Source: Sipunculus nudus
Lineage: Eukaryota > Annelida > Sipuncula > Golfingiida > Sipunculidae
Assembly: GCA_026874595.1 (NCBI GenBank)
Contig: CM049310.1
Coordinates: 55,433,058 to 55,497,057, forward strand
Reading direction: 5' to 3'
DNA: 64,000 nt
Positions 21,961-32,039 of the stretch are shown here, piece by piece (positions within the stretch are counted from its first letter, which is position 1; each line of letters starts with the position of its first letter). The notes under the pieces were generated by a model, which did not search any database, was not told the DNA's origin, and worked only from the letters and a program-made list of their open reading frames with translations. Made by a program: the position numbers and the translations under genes.

Positions 21961-22451
21961 TGATCAGCAAACATAATATGAAGGTTCTAAATTCTGACAA
22001 TGCTGTGAATGCACCCCAAAAACAATGTAACTGCCGTAAAAAAGACGAATGTCCTTTGAATGGTCAATGTCAGCTGAAATGCATTGTCTATAAAGCAACA
22101 GTTAGAACAGACAATGACGTGAAACACTACATAGGGTGTACTGAAGGTGATTTCAAGACAAGATATAATAACCACAAGCAATCCTTTCGGAACAGATCCC
22201 ACGCTAAAAACACTGAACTGTCTAAACACATTTGGTCACTAAAAGACAACAATATCAATTACAAGCTCTCCTGGGAAATATCTGCCAAGACAGCACCTTA
22301 CTTCTGTGGGACTAGGAAGTGTAATCTCTGCTTGTCTGAAAAGCTACTTATAGCTACGGCCCCCCCTGGATCATTGTTGAACTCAAGAGCTGAAATTCTC
22401 TCCAAGTGCCGCCATCAAAACAAATTCACCCTGAAATATTTTAAAACCTAG
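21951..22451 (+). CDS. GIY-YIG endonuclease domain of a Penelope-like element (5' truncated)
   Basis: The 166-codon frame encodes the C-terminal part of a Penelope-like polyprotein. Visible in order: a linker, cysteines at 26, 28, 34, 40 and 44, the GIY-equivalent IVY at 45-47, YIG at 60-62, Arg 71 and His 75 in RYNNH, Glu 130 in CLSEKLLI, and Asn 144 in LLNSR. These match the expected catalytic positions of the family, which nicks target DNA. The frame is open a few codons further upstream, and ATG 21951 is probably not a native start because the reverse transcriptase that should precede it is missing. The stop is at 22449-22451. The domain looks intact but is a fragment. Confidence 0.85.
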   Translation: MSNLISKHNMKVLNSDNAVNAPQKQCNCRKKDECPLNGQCQLKCIVYKATVRTDNDVKHYIGCTEGDFKTRYNNHKQSFRNRSHAKNTELSKHIWSLKDNNINYKLSWEISAKTAPYFCGTRKCNLCLSEKLLIATAPPGSLLNSRAEILSKCRHQNKFTLKYFKT

Positions 22452-22930
22452 CATTCGTACTAATATTCAGCGTGCCCCCTTAACCCCCCCCCCCCCCCCC
22501 AACGAGGATCCGCTGGGCAGACTCATTTGTTCAGGTAGTTGTTCTCTCACTGCTGGCTCGTGGAGTCCATTGGATGACAGGAAAGTTCTACTTTATCCTG
22601 GTCTAATGGGCTTTACGACCTTCAGCTAGGAGACTTGCACCACTTGGTATGAGTATAGTATATTTGCCTTTTATATTGTATATGTGCCTTGTATATTGTG
22701 TATTTTCACAGTATATGTGTATTTTTATCATATCATATGTATACTACTGATATGTTCACTGCTTCCAAGGCCCTATTAGAAATCATTTCAATATGCTGAT
22801 TGAGCATCCTGGTTATATCTTTGTATTATATTTACAATTTACTACATTATATAACCTCTTTGCCCTGCCCTGTTATGTTCCAGTATCGCACGTGTACCCC
22901 GACCAATCCTATTGTGCACCCGAGAACAAT
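22452..22930 (+). other. Noncoding 3' sequence of the Penelope-like element
   Basis: This lies between the endonuclease stop and the right arm. It contains a C tract at about 22484-22500 and AT-rich words such as GTATATTGTGTATTTT. No ORF of note. Confidence 0.6.
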
Positions 22931-23130
22931 AGGATCAGTGTCAGTCTTTCTCATGCCCCCCCCCCCCCCCGACCCGAATCGCACAAAGCATAATCTCGTA
23001 ATCTCGTAAAGTCTCGGCTTTTCAAACTACGACATTAGCTTCATTCTAACCACATTCACCTGATGATCGGGTCGCATCCCGTGAAACAGTCTGTTGTGAA
23101 TTAACAGTGTTGTTTTTCTTCAGAGTTATA
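22931..23130 (+). repeat. Right inverted arm (pLTR) of the Penelope-like element
   Basis: Starts AGGATCAGTGTCAGTC, contains a C tract, and ends TTCTTCAGAGTTATA. It is the reverse complement of 21709-21908. Confidence 0.9.
23054..23101 (+). ncRNA. Hammerhead-ribozyme-like motif, right arm
   Basis: Pairing seen: helix I ATTCAC (23054-23059) with GTGAAT (23096-23101); core CTGATGA (23060-23066); helix II CGGG with CCCG around loop TCGCAT; core GAA then helix III ACA with TGT around GTC; and a U at 23095 as the expected cleavage nucleotide. The conserved 10.1-11.1 pair next to the core is U-U here rather than G-C, so activity may be low. Hammerheads with very short helix III are known from Penelope-like terminal repeats. 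Confidence 0.65.
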
Positions 23131-23187
23131 CCGCTCTGGCCTAGCTTGTAGGCCATAGAGCACTTTACATCGGAGGGTAACACTACC

Positions 23188-23190
<3 letters not shown>

Positions 23191-23246
<56 letters not shown>
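23191..23246. repeat. (TA)n microsatellite
   Basis: About 28 TA repeats, 60 bp right of the Penelope-like element. Confidence 0.95.
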
Positions 23247-23249
<3 letters not shown>

Positions 23250-23252
<3 letters not shown>

Positions 23253-23805
23253 TCTTTGTAATATTTTCTAGAAATCAGCGATTCGCAGATCTTGTGAAAG
23301 GGTACCGTGAATTCTGACATTGAAAAAAATTCAATAGCCATGATTCAATCTTGGTTTATTAGCTGATACTTTAACCCATTTGATTTCGAAGTTGATATAT
23401 TCTGTTGCCTAGGCAACCAGACGGGAAGAATTGTCTTGGCAGCAAGAGTGTGAAATTATTAGATCGACGGAAGACATGAAAGCAATGGTATATTATTTTA
23501 GTTTCTGATTCCTAAATGGTTCCAAGGTTCAGACAAAAAAATAATGCCCCCTGCATGTTTTTGTTAAAATTTGTTTGAATGATGCACATTCACGGAAAGG
23601 AATCAGCAATGTGGAGAGAAAAATATGAAAGGGGTTAAGCGTTAGTTTATATATTTGTCGCAAGAGGTCCCTAGGGGTTGGGCATTGCGGTCTTAAACCT
23701 TTCCTGGCTCCATATGATAAACAAATATATGTTGACAAAACTGTTTAACATTTGAAAATTTTGGAGAAATTAACATTATTTCATTTGAATGATTATTTGG
23801 TGGTC

Positions 23806-23869
<64 letters not shown>

Positions 23870-25145
23870 TAGTTACTAGTTACTAGTTTATATTATGAAC
23901 TGGTTCCAAGCAATCGTATAAAAGTGTTCAACATGGCATGGAGCAGATTTTTTATAATTCTATAAATACGTTATTTGCACATTTATGTTGGTACTCGAGT
24001 TTCACGCAGACATGTTGTTCCTGCGGCGATCCTCCTGTAACTCCTACTCAGACACAAGGAGTACCGCTGATCCAACTCATGAACTCATAACCAAATGCCG
24101 ACTCAACTACAATAGAACAGAACCGTTCGACCGTGGCCGTAAATTCAGCTTTGTCATGTACAATAACTGAGGCTCCGACTCATGAATGTAACTTGTGTAA
24201 GGAACAGATAGAGTTTATCAGGTAATATTCATACACATATGCAATATATATATAAAAGTTACCGAGTATAAAACATAAAAGTATTTTTCAAACACTTATT
24301 TCCAATGTGGTCCACGAGAGAATAAAAATAGTACGGCAACATATGACAACTATTGCATAGAAATACAGTTACTTTCCAAGCTTACTTTATCAAATTTGAA
24401 CATTGTTGAAAAAAAATTCTTAAGAGTTAAATAAAAATTAAATTGAGATGATTTAAAAAACAAGATCTTAAACATTAACCTAAACAATCTAAATAAGACA
24501 TTGTGTTCCCTGCTATTTCCTGATAACTTGCTGCATTCGTCCAATACACCAATGTAGCTCGTGACTATGACTATGATCAGCTGTACCCGTAGCCGCCAAC
24601 GGCCTACCAATGGGTTAACTGGTATAAAAGCACGAAATGATATGGTACTCTTAGACAGGAAATTAAATAAGAATAGTTCCTATGGTAACATACCAATGTT
24701 CACATTAATTTGAGTATGCTGAAGGTTACTTTCAGTATGTTGAAAGGCCTGTTATCTCAAATAAAGATTTTGGAATGCATTAAGCACCTGTAACATCAAT
24801 AATTGATTTATATGTCCATTGGGAAATGAAGCATATACAGCACGGTAGCTATCTTGTATTTGCCGGCAGTCCTGTATAATGCATAGATCTCGGTACTATC
24901 ATGTACATACTTTCAATTTCTTGGTGCAAAATAGTGATGTAAAAGGACAGTAATATTTTTCAATGGTCAAATATTCAATTCATATACATGTACTGAACAT
25001 AAATCAATGGAAATTTGTCATATCGCATATAGCTGTTTATAGTGTTATAATCATTGGCAACTGCAGGGGCAGTCTATGGACTACACGTTGCGTAATTCAC
25101 TTTAAATGCAAATGCGGAGTCCATTGTTGTAGGTCACTGTACCCG
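23250..25145. other. AT-rich DNA with no recognised gene
   Basis: Apart from the (TA)n array at 23809-23868, nothing was identified. Short open frames on both strands show no domain or splice support. Confidence 0.6.
23809..23868. repeat. (TA)n microsatellite
   Basis: About 30 TA repeats, followed by two copies of ACTAGTT. Confidence 0.95.
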
Positions 25146-27311
25146 TCGTCTTTGAGTTACAATGCATAAACGATAACTTGTCTGTTCTCGGTTTCACATA
25201 TTGCAATTTTCCGCTTGTCGTGTATTATACGGATACCATAAATGATAACTTGGTTTCAACCCGTCTGTTCTCGGTTTCCCTGATTGCAGTTGTCCGTTTG
25301 TCTTGTATTACAATGCATAAACGATAACTTGTCTGTTCTCGGTTTCACATATTGCAATTTTCCGCTTGTCGTGTATTATATGGATATCATAAATGATAAC
25401 TTGGTTTCAACCCGTCTGTTCTCGGTTTCCCTGATTGCAGTTGTCCGTTTGTCTTGTATTACAATGCATAAACGATAACTTGTCTGTTCTCGGTTTCCCA
25501 TATTGCAATTTTCCGCTTGTCGTGTATTATACGGATACCATAAATGATAACTTGGTTTCAACCCGTCTGTTCTCGGTTTCCCTGATTGCAGTTGTCCGTT
25601 TGTCTTGTATTACAATGCATAAACGATAACTTGTCTGTTCTCGGTTTCCCATATTGCAATTTTCCGCTTGTCGTGTATTATATGGATATCATAAATGATA
25701 ACTTGGTTTCAACCCGTCTGTTCTCGGTTTCCCTGATTGCAGTTGTCCGTTTGTCTTGTATTACAATGCATAAACGATAACTTGTCTGTTCTCGGTTTCA
25801 CATATTGCAATTTTCCGCTTGTCGTGTATTATACGGATACCATAAATGATAACTTGGTTTCAACCCGTCTGTTCTCGGTTTCCCTGATTGCAGTTGTCCG
25901 TTTGTCTTGTATTACAATGCATAAACGAAAACTTGTCTGTTCTCGGTTTCCCATATTGCAATTTTCCGCTTGTCGTGTATTATACGGATACCATAAATGA
26001 TAACTTGGTTTCAACCCGTCTGTTCTCGGTTTCCCTGATTGCAGTTGTCCGTTTGTCTTGTATTACAATGCATAAACGATAACTTGTCTGTTCTCGGTTT
26101 CCCATATTGCAATTTTCCGCTTGTCGTGTATTATACGGATACCATAAATGATAACTTGGTTTCAACCCGTCTGTTCTCGGTTTCCCTGATTGCAGTTGTC
26201 CGTTTGTCTTGTATTACAATGCATAAACGATAACTTGTCTGTTCTCGGTTTCCCATATTGCAATTTTCCGCTTGTCGTGTATTATACGGATACCATAAAT
26301 GATAACTTGGTTTCAACCCATCTGTTCTCGGTTTCCCTGATTGCAGTTGTCCGTTTGTCTTGTATTACAATGCATAACCGATAACTTGTCTGGTCTCGGT
26401 TTCCCATATTGCAATTTTCCGCTTGTCGTGTATTATACGGATACCATAAATGATAACTTGGTTTCAACCCGTCTGTTCTCGGTTTCCCTGATTGCAGTTG
26501 TCCGTTTGTCTTGTATTACAATGCATAAACGATAACTTGTCTGTTCTCGGTTTCCCATATTGCAATTTTCCGCTTGTCGTGTATTATACGGATACCATAA
26601 ATGATAACTTGGTTTCAACCCGTCTGTTCTCGGTTTCCCTGATTGCAGTTGTCCGTTTGTCTTGTATTACAATGCATAAACGATAACTTGTCTGTTCTCG
26701 GTTTCCCATATTGCAATTTTCCGCTTGTCGTGTATTATACGGATACCATAAACGATAACTTGGTTTCAACCCGTCTGTTCTCGGTTTCTCTGTTTGCAGT
26801 TTTCCGTTTGTCTTGTATTACAATGCAAAAACGATAACTTGTCTGTTCTCGGTTCCCCATATTGCAATTTTCCGCTTGTCGTGTATTATACGGATACTAT
26901 AAACGATAACTTTGTTTCAACCCGTCTGTTCTCGGTTTCACTGATTGCAGTTGTCCTTTTGTCTTGTATTACAATGCATAAACGATAACTTGTCTGTTCT
27001 CGGTTTCCCATATTGCAATTTTCCGCTTGTCGTGTATTATACAGATACCATAAATGATAACTTGGTTCAAACTTTTCTGTTCTCGGTTTCAATGCCTTAA
27101 AAATATTGCAACTTTCCGCTTGTCGTGTATTATACAGATACCATAAATGATAACTTGGTTTAAACTTTTCTGTTCTCGGTTTCCATGATTGCAATTGACC
27201 ATTGACGTGTATTATACATATACCATAAACGATAACTTGGTTTAAACTTGTCTGTTCTCGGTTTCCCAGACTGCAATTGTCCGTTTGTCGTGTATTATAC
27301 GGATACCATAG
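25146..27311. repeat. Satellite: 151-bp unit made of two related monomers
   Basis: About 12 tandem 151-bp units repeat with a strict period (for example at 25284, 25435, 25586 and onward to 26945). Most copies differ at only a few positions. Each unit is a 79-bp A half starting GATAACTTGGTTTCAACCCG and a 72-bp B half starting GATAACTTGTCTGTTCTCGG. The halves share the GTCTGTTCTCGGTTTC core, a TTGCA word and a TGTATTA word. Three diverged single monomers of 93, 82 and 81 bp end the array (27056, 27149, 27231). Copy identity falls at both edges. Confidence 0.97.
27056..27311. repeat. Undimerised satellite monomers at the array edge
   Basis: Three monomers begin GATAACTTGGTT like half A but end with TGTATTATAC and ATACCATA like half B. 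They carry private changes, including a 14-bp insertion near 27094. They look like the older monomeric form. Confidence 0.8.
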
Positions 27312-28300
27312 ATTTTTTATATGGATCTGTGCCGTAATACTCCATCAGGAGTTTCCAACAGCTTATGGTCAATCGTCTACAATAGTTAATGAAATGTGCA
27401 GTATTTATCCGCAGATTGCATGAGGCTTCGGGAGAACATTACGGCTTTTCTTCAGGCATAAAGTATTTGTGACATGGGAGCAGATACATAGAGAGACGCA
27501 TATAGGCCTGGACCATCGTATCAACAGAAACACGACTTCGAATGCAATTATGGATGTTATGCACGGCTTGATTCCAATTCCTCCTCATTGCCCGGCGAAC
27601 TCACCATTAAATTAGAGCTTTCTTTAATCGGATTGATACGTCATACAAGTCAGTTCAGCTAGATCGATCACTCTGAAATGGGGTTAGACATACTTTAAAA
27701 AATCTCTGGCCTTTAGAGGCTTGCAGAAATGGATTTATATAAACAAATGTGATAAAGACGGAAAGAATCGTAGGTCCTGACTGGCTTTACTTTTCTCTTA
27801 TACAAGAAGTACTTGGTTACATATGTTGTTGATGATATTGAATTGTCAGGTATGAACGATAAGTTTTAGGGCAGTCGTTTCATTGCATTAATTGCCTGTT
27901 TTATATTTATGAAAACATATTTTAACGAGACGTCATTGGGAAAGATTGTATTAACCAGAGGTCGACAATTTGAGAGACTCCATAACGTATACAAAAACGG
28001 TCATTTTCATTCGAAACCGATATTGATGGGATAGAATCTGTATTCTTAAGAATGGTGAATTACATTTGCAAAAAAAAAAATATTTATATTCCCAATATCA
28101 AAAGGGCAAACAGCTGTTATTCTTTTATCGAGATACTGAAATATTTGGACAATGGACGGGCGTAAATTTTCTTGCCAATCTTCGTCAGTTGTGAAAGTTG
28201 CCCATAGAAGACAACTAAGACCCAGTTTTAGTGCTTACTTGAGATACATTCGGGTTTTTCTGTCAGTGGTCTGGATTTCGTGATCACATTATGCAGCCAA
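27312..28300. other. DNA with no recognised gene between satellite and segmental repeat array
   Basis: No coding or repeat signal was seen apart from an A-run at 28070-28080. Confidence 0.55.
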
Positions 28301-28577
28301 GTGTTATCTAATTCGTATTCGTCTGGAACTGTAAAGACGATCTTTATCTTCGGATCACTTTATGTGACAGACTTTTGTATTTAAACCCAGACGACGAGCC
28401 GTGTTAATTTAGTAAATGTAAATCAACCAAACCCACAGCCGGACTGTCTTGACTGATGCTCTCTGCCCATAATTCATTTATAAATTTATCGCTTGTGTGT
28501 TATGACTGTTAATTTGTTCATAATCTTTTTGGCGTCTGTATTCTGGCCTTTTTTCTTGTCATCTTCTGCGCTAGTCA

Positions 28578-29020
28578 CAGGGGCGTCAATATAGAGGGGA
28601 TGAGGGGAATATATGCCCCCCCCCCCTTTTTTCGCAAGGGGGGATGGTCAATGTAATCCCCCCTCCATTCCGATAATAATATTAATAAAGTGCAAATTAA
28701 ATATATTAATAATTAGAATTATAGACTTTGGTTCCATTTATCAGTTTACAATGAAATATTATACTTAAACCTGGTTCAGAATTTAATCATTCTGGAAACA
28801 TAATAACTTATTTTCTAAACCCTTATACATAATTTTATAATATATGCAATCTGAAGTATATATATTTGAAATGTGTCATACAGACGCTTAAAGGGCTGTA
28901 TATATATAAATATATATATATATATGTGTGTATATGTGGGTGGGTGGGTGTCTGCAAGTCACCCCCCCCCGCCCTTCATAACCACCCATCGCCACCCTCG
29001 AAGATAAATTGACGCCACTG
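28578..29020. mobile_element. hAT-like nonautonomous element (MITE) inside unit I
   Basis: The ends are CAGGGGCGTCAATAT and, on the other side, ATTGACGCCACTG, a TIR pair of the CAGNGGCG type common in hAT elements. The flanks CTAGTCA and CATAGTC are similar and could be a diverged target duplication. The paralogous place in unit IV (about 54868-54882, CCATAGTCTGAC) has no insertion. The interior has C and G tracts, a TA/TG stretch and no ORF. Confidence 0.6.
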
Positions 29021-29070
29021 CATAGTCTATTATAACTGCATATTTCCATTCCCACAGCACTTGTGGTCCA

Positions 29071-29072
<2 letters not shown>

Positions 29073-29119
<47 letters not shown>
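29073..29119. repeat. (TA)n microsatellite
   Basis: About 23 TA repeats. The paralogous place in unit IV (54905-54935) is only moderately AT-rich, so the array grew after duplication. Confidence 0.9.
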
Positions 29120-29122
<3 letters not shown>

Positions 29123-29389
29123 GTATCTGAAGAAATCCAAATATCTAAAAATGTTTCGTCTGAACTATGAGCACTTAACTGGTCTTGTACAGAATCTTCA
29201 CATTTTCCAAACGCTAACATCTACATAATCTTTCAGTTTAATTCTCAGGCCCGTTTTATCTTACTTTCTCTCATGAGGTTCCTTTCTTGACATTTGCCCT
29301 GAATAAAAACTAACAGCAAGATCAAAAAGAGTACTTATTATGAATTCATGCACCTATATAAGATTATCACATATCCTCACAGGGATAAG

Positions 29390-29730
29390 GTGAGATCACA
29401 GAGGACCATCTCGGGTTTATCGCATTAACACATTTACAGGTCAGGGCGCTTTGGTGAATCAACTAGAGGCGGAGATCGTCTGAGCAGGTATGCGAAGTCT
29501 CGGATCTCGGCCAATTCTCGCTCTCAGAAGCAAGAGTAAATTGAACATTTTACCCTTCAAATTATAATCTGACTTATGTAATTTCTTGAATTGGCTTGCA
29601 AGGTTGGCTGATGTTACTGAGGGAGGGTTGATCAAGGTCTCTCCCCGAGGAACAGTTCAGATGTGATATTGTGTAACAATTATGGCCTGCCCGTGAAGGT
29701 CAAAGATACCGTCGTATATTAAAGGGACAT
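29390..29730. repeat. Epsilon module, unit I
   Basis: Key phrases: GAGATCGTCTGAGCAGGTA, TCTCGGATCTCGGCCAA, TCTCCCCGAGGAACAGTTC and ATGGCCTGCCCGTGAAGG. The same ordered phrases occur at 40470, 44430, 49115, 55190, 60720 and 62640, and inverted near 32040 and 33290. Confidence 0.75.
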
Positions 29731-30321
29731 AACCATTACTTATTTTTTCATACTATCACAGTTCAGTTCTTTATACAAAAGGTTTCCCGCAAAGCCATCC
29801 CAGCACTCAGTTTCAGTACCTCGCATACGGCTGTTTAACATCTTGTCATGGCTTTGCGTGTTGGTAAACACAGTCCACGTGTGTCTGTTTACCATAAAAA
29901 GGCCGTGTGACCGGAGGTCCGATTGTGAGCCGCAACACTAATTTTTTAGCCAGCGGGAACATGAATTCCATTTTCTAGGCCAATTCAGTCAGGGCTCATC
30001 GTGATTGAAACGCGCCCTGTTTATGTTGACACCTATATTCGCGCCTGGTCCACTGTTTTTAATACTCGTTTCCAGGATTAAGCAAACGGTTTCAAAGCAT
30101 TATTCTAGCAGGTGAAATTTTATTTTTAAAGGGAAGAAGCTACTTTCGTGTTAATACAACATGCACTAAAGGTGATTGGGCCCATTTAATATAATACAAG
30201 GCTTTTATAATCCAGCTGGGAATTATTGTCCTGGATAGACAAGATGGGAAATGAAGATGCATCGTAAGCACGTATCTGCATTAATTTTACTTTTTATATT
30301 ATTTTGAAGATAACGCTTTTG

Positions 30322-30323
<2 letters not shown>

Positions 30324-30415
<92 letters not shown>
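30324..30415. repeat. (TA)n microsatellite, longest in window
   Basis: About 46 uninterrupted TA dinucleotides. Confidence 0.95.
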
Positions 30416-30419
<4 letters not shown>

Positions 30420-30517
30420 GGAGCTTGCTTAGGCCGATTGGGAAAGACTGACCTGGATAGATTCAAGACATATTTGAATTAATTGTGTACATGTCCATTT
30501 CTATAAATTTTTACTTA

Positions 30518-30854
30518 AGGCCAAAAGAAATCAAAGGCATGGTTCTCAGGCACCGGCCGCATCAATTTTAAACCCCCGCATCAAAAATTTTTATTTTGAT
30601 TTTCAATAAAAACTTTCCAATTTTGAGCTGCTGCCGCTCCGACATTTCTTTCAAGAAGATAAATCCATACAATTTCCTTTATTTTGTAGTGATTTTACTT
30701 ATTTAGCAAAATAAACTTGTTATTTTCATGCTTTTCCCTTATCATTTGACATTTTTATTGAAACATACCAAAAAATTTAAAATAAAAAAGCGCCCGCCCG
30801 CATTGATTTCTGAAAAAAAGTGCCTGAGAACCATACCTTTTTTTATTTTGGCCT
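30518..30854 (-). mobile_element. TIR element (MITE-like), copy 2
   Basis: GGCATGGTTCTCAGGCAC (30536-30553) pairs with GTGCCTGAGAACCATACC (30820-30837). Pairing resumes outward with AGGCCAAAA (30518-30526) against TTTTGGCCT (30846-30854). Near the right end, CGCCCGCCCGCATTGATTTC is the reverse complement of sequence near the left end of copy 1 (5870-5895), so the two copies lie in opposite orientation. Confidence 0.78.
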
Positions 30855-32039
30855 AAATAATCCCGTTTGGAAGCACTTTTTATCCTGTGAATAAACAGCT
30901 TGCAGTGTGGTTATCGTGTCGGTTTCATTAATTGTAAACCAGATTTTGGGAAGGTATTGTAGCCTATATATAAATACAACCATATGAACGTCTATGTTCC
31001 TGCATTTCCGTGCATGAAGGACTTTCAAGGGATCAATATAAAGCCTTGAGTTCAATATTGGTGGATATAAATGAAACGACAGTTCTTAGCTAACGAAGGA
31101 ATATTTCTATTAACCTTATTGATGTTTTCCATTTGTTCAACAACCTTGAACCGAGAGCATGTTTACTTTTGAAAAAGAAAATCCATTTGTGAGCTCTTAA
31201 CTTCACTAGGAACCTGGCCAAGACCCATAAAACATATTTCTTGGTAGAATGCATAACCTTACATCATGTCGCCATTTGTTTTATGACACTGGGTCCATTA
31301 TATGCTGAATGAATTTCAGTCAGACGTACCATGTTTCAATCTACATTTTTGTTCCGTTAAACATTATACATCGCCAGACATCATTTCTTGAAATTTTGCT
31401 TTTTCTGGTTTATTTTTAATGTGATTGTGATCTTATCCTCTTGTAGGTTAAAATATTGTTCATCATAATCGAAAAGAATCAAATCCCAAACAGGAGACCG
31501 CATAAATCAAACACACAGTATTATAAAATAAATATATCGGGCAGGAATTGGATAAGAGACTAAAGTTAAAGGAGGGAATTTGTACAAGCGACAAGAAATT
31601 CCGCTGACAATACATAAATGACATCACTGTTGCAGTGAAGCAAGGGGTATGAGACACGACGTGTTTGCTTGAAAAGTTCGAAAGTGAATGGGAGTGATTT
31701 AATTTTGATTACGGAAAGGTACGTTACAGTAAGTTACCGTGCTTTGACTATGGGTTATCGTTACTGGACTTTGACTATGGGTTACCTTCACACATGCTGT
31801 GTTTGTGAACACATCATAAGTAATGCATGAAACGATTTTTGGTAATGAATGTGGCTTACCTTTTTTTCCCATGAAAACAGGGTTTATTATTTTATAAGTC
31901 ATTTTGCATTTACAAGAACATACATGGTGATAAAGTTCTTGGATTTATATCAATGTTACCAAGGTGTTATTAGGGTTTTTATCATAAGAAAATGTTGTAA
32001 ATATCATATGTTCTGCTTCTATTTCCCCCAGTTAACTTA

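Larger units (their letters stand above)
21709..23130 (+). mobile_element. Penelope-like retroelement, truncated, with inverted terminal arms
   Basis: Two arms of about 200 bp (21709-21908 and 22931-23130) are near-perfect reverse complements, running from TATAACTCTGAAGAAAAACA inward to GACACTGATCCT. Between them lie a 52-bp palindrome, a GIY-YIG endonuclease ORF and about 480 bp of noncoding 3' sequence. Penelope-like elements are known for GIY-YIG endonucleases, for terminal repeats in direct or inverted order, and for hammerhead motifs in those repeats; all three are seen here. The reverse transcriptase is absent, so the copy cannot move on its own. Insertion beside (TA)n arrays is visible. 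Confidence 0.88.

Noticed and set aside
25284-26988. Series of 64-codon (+) and 61-codon (-) frames repeating every 151 bp
   Set aside because: They are the satellite unit read in a fixed frame. The period is not a multiple of three, each frame stops in every unit, and both strands are open equally.
26886-27194. 102-codon minus-strand frame over the satellite edge
   Set aside because: It arises from the last satellite units and monomers; no protein features.
28888-29220. Frames rich in alternating I-Y, also at 38001, 18397, 19096 and 9926
   Set aside because: These are translated (TA)n arrays.
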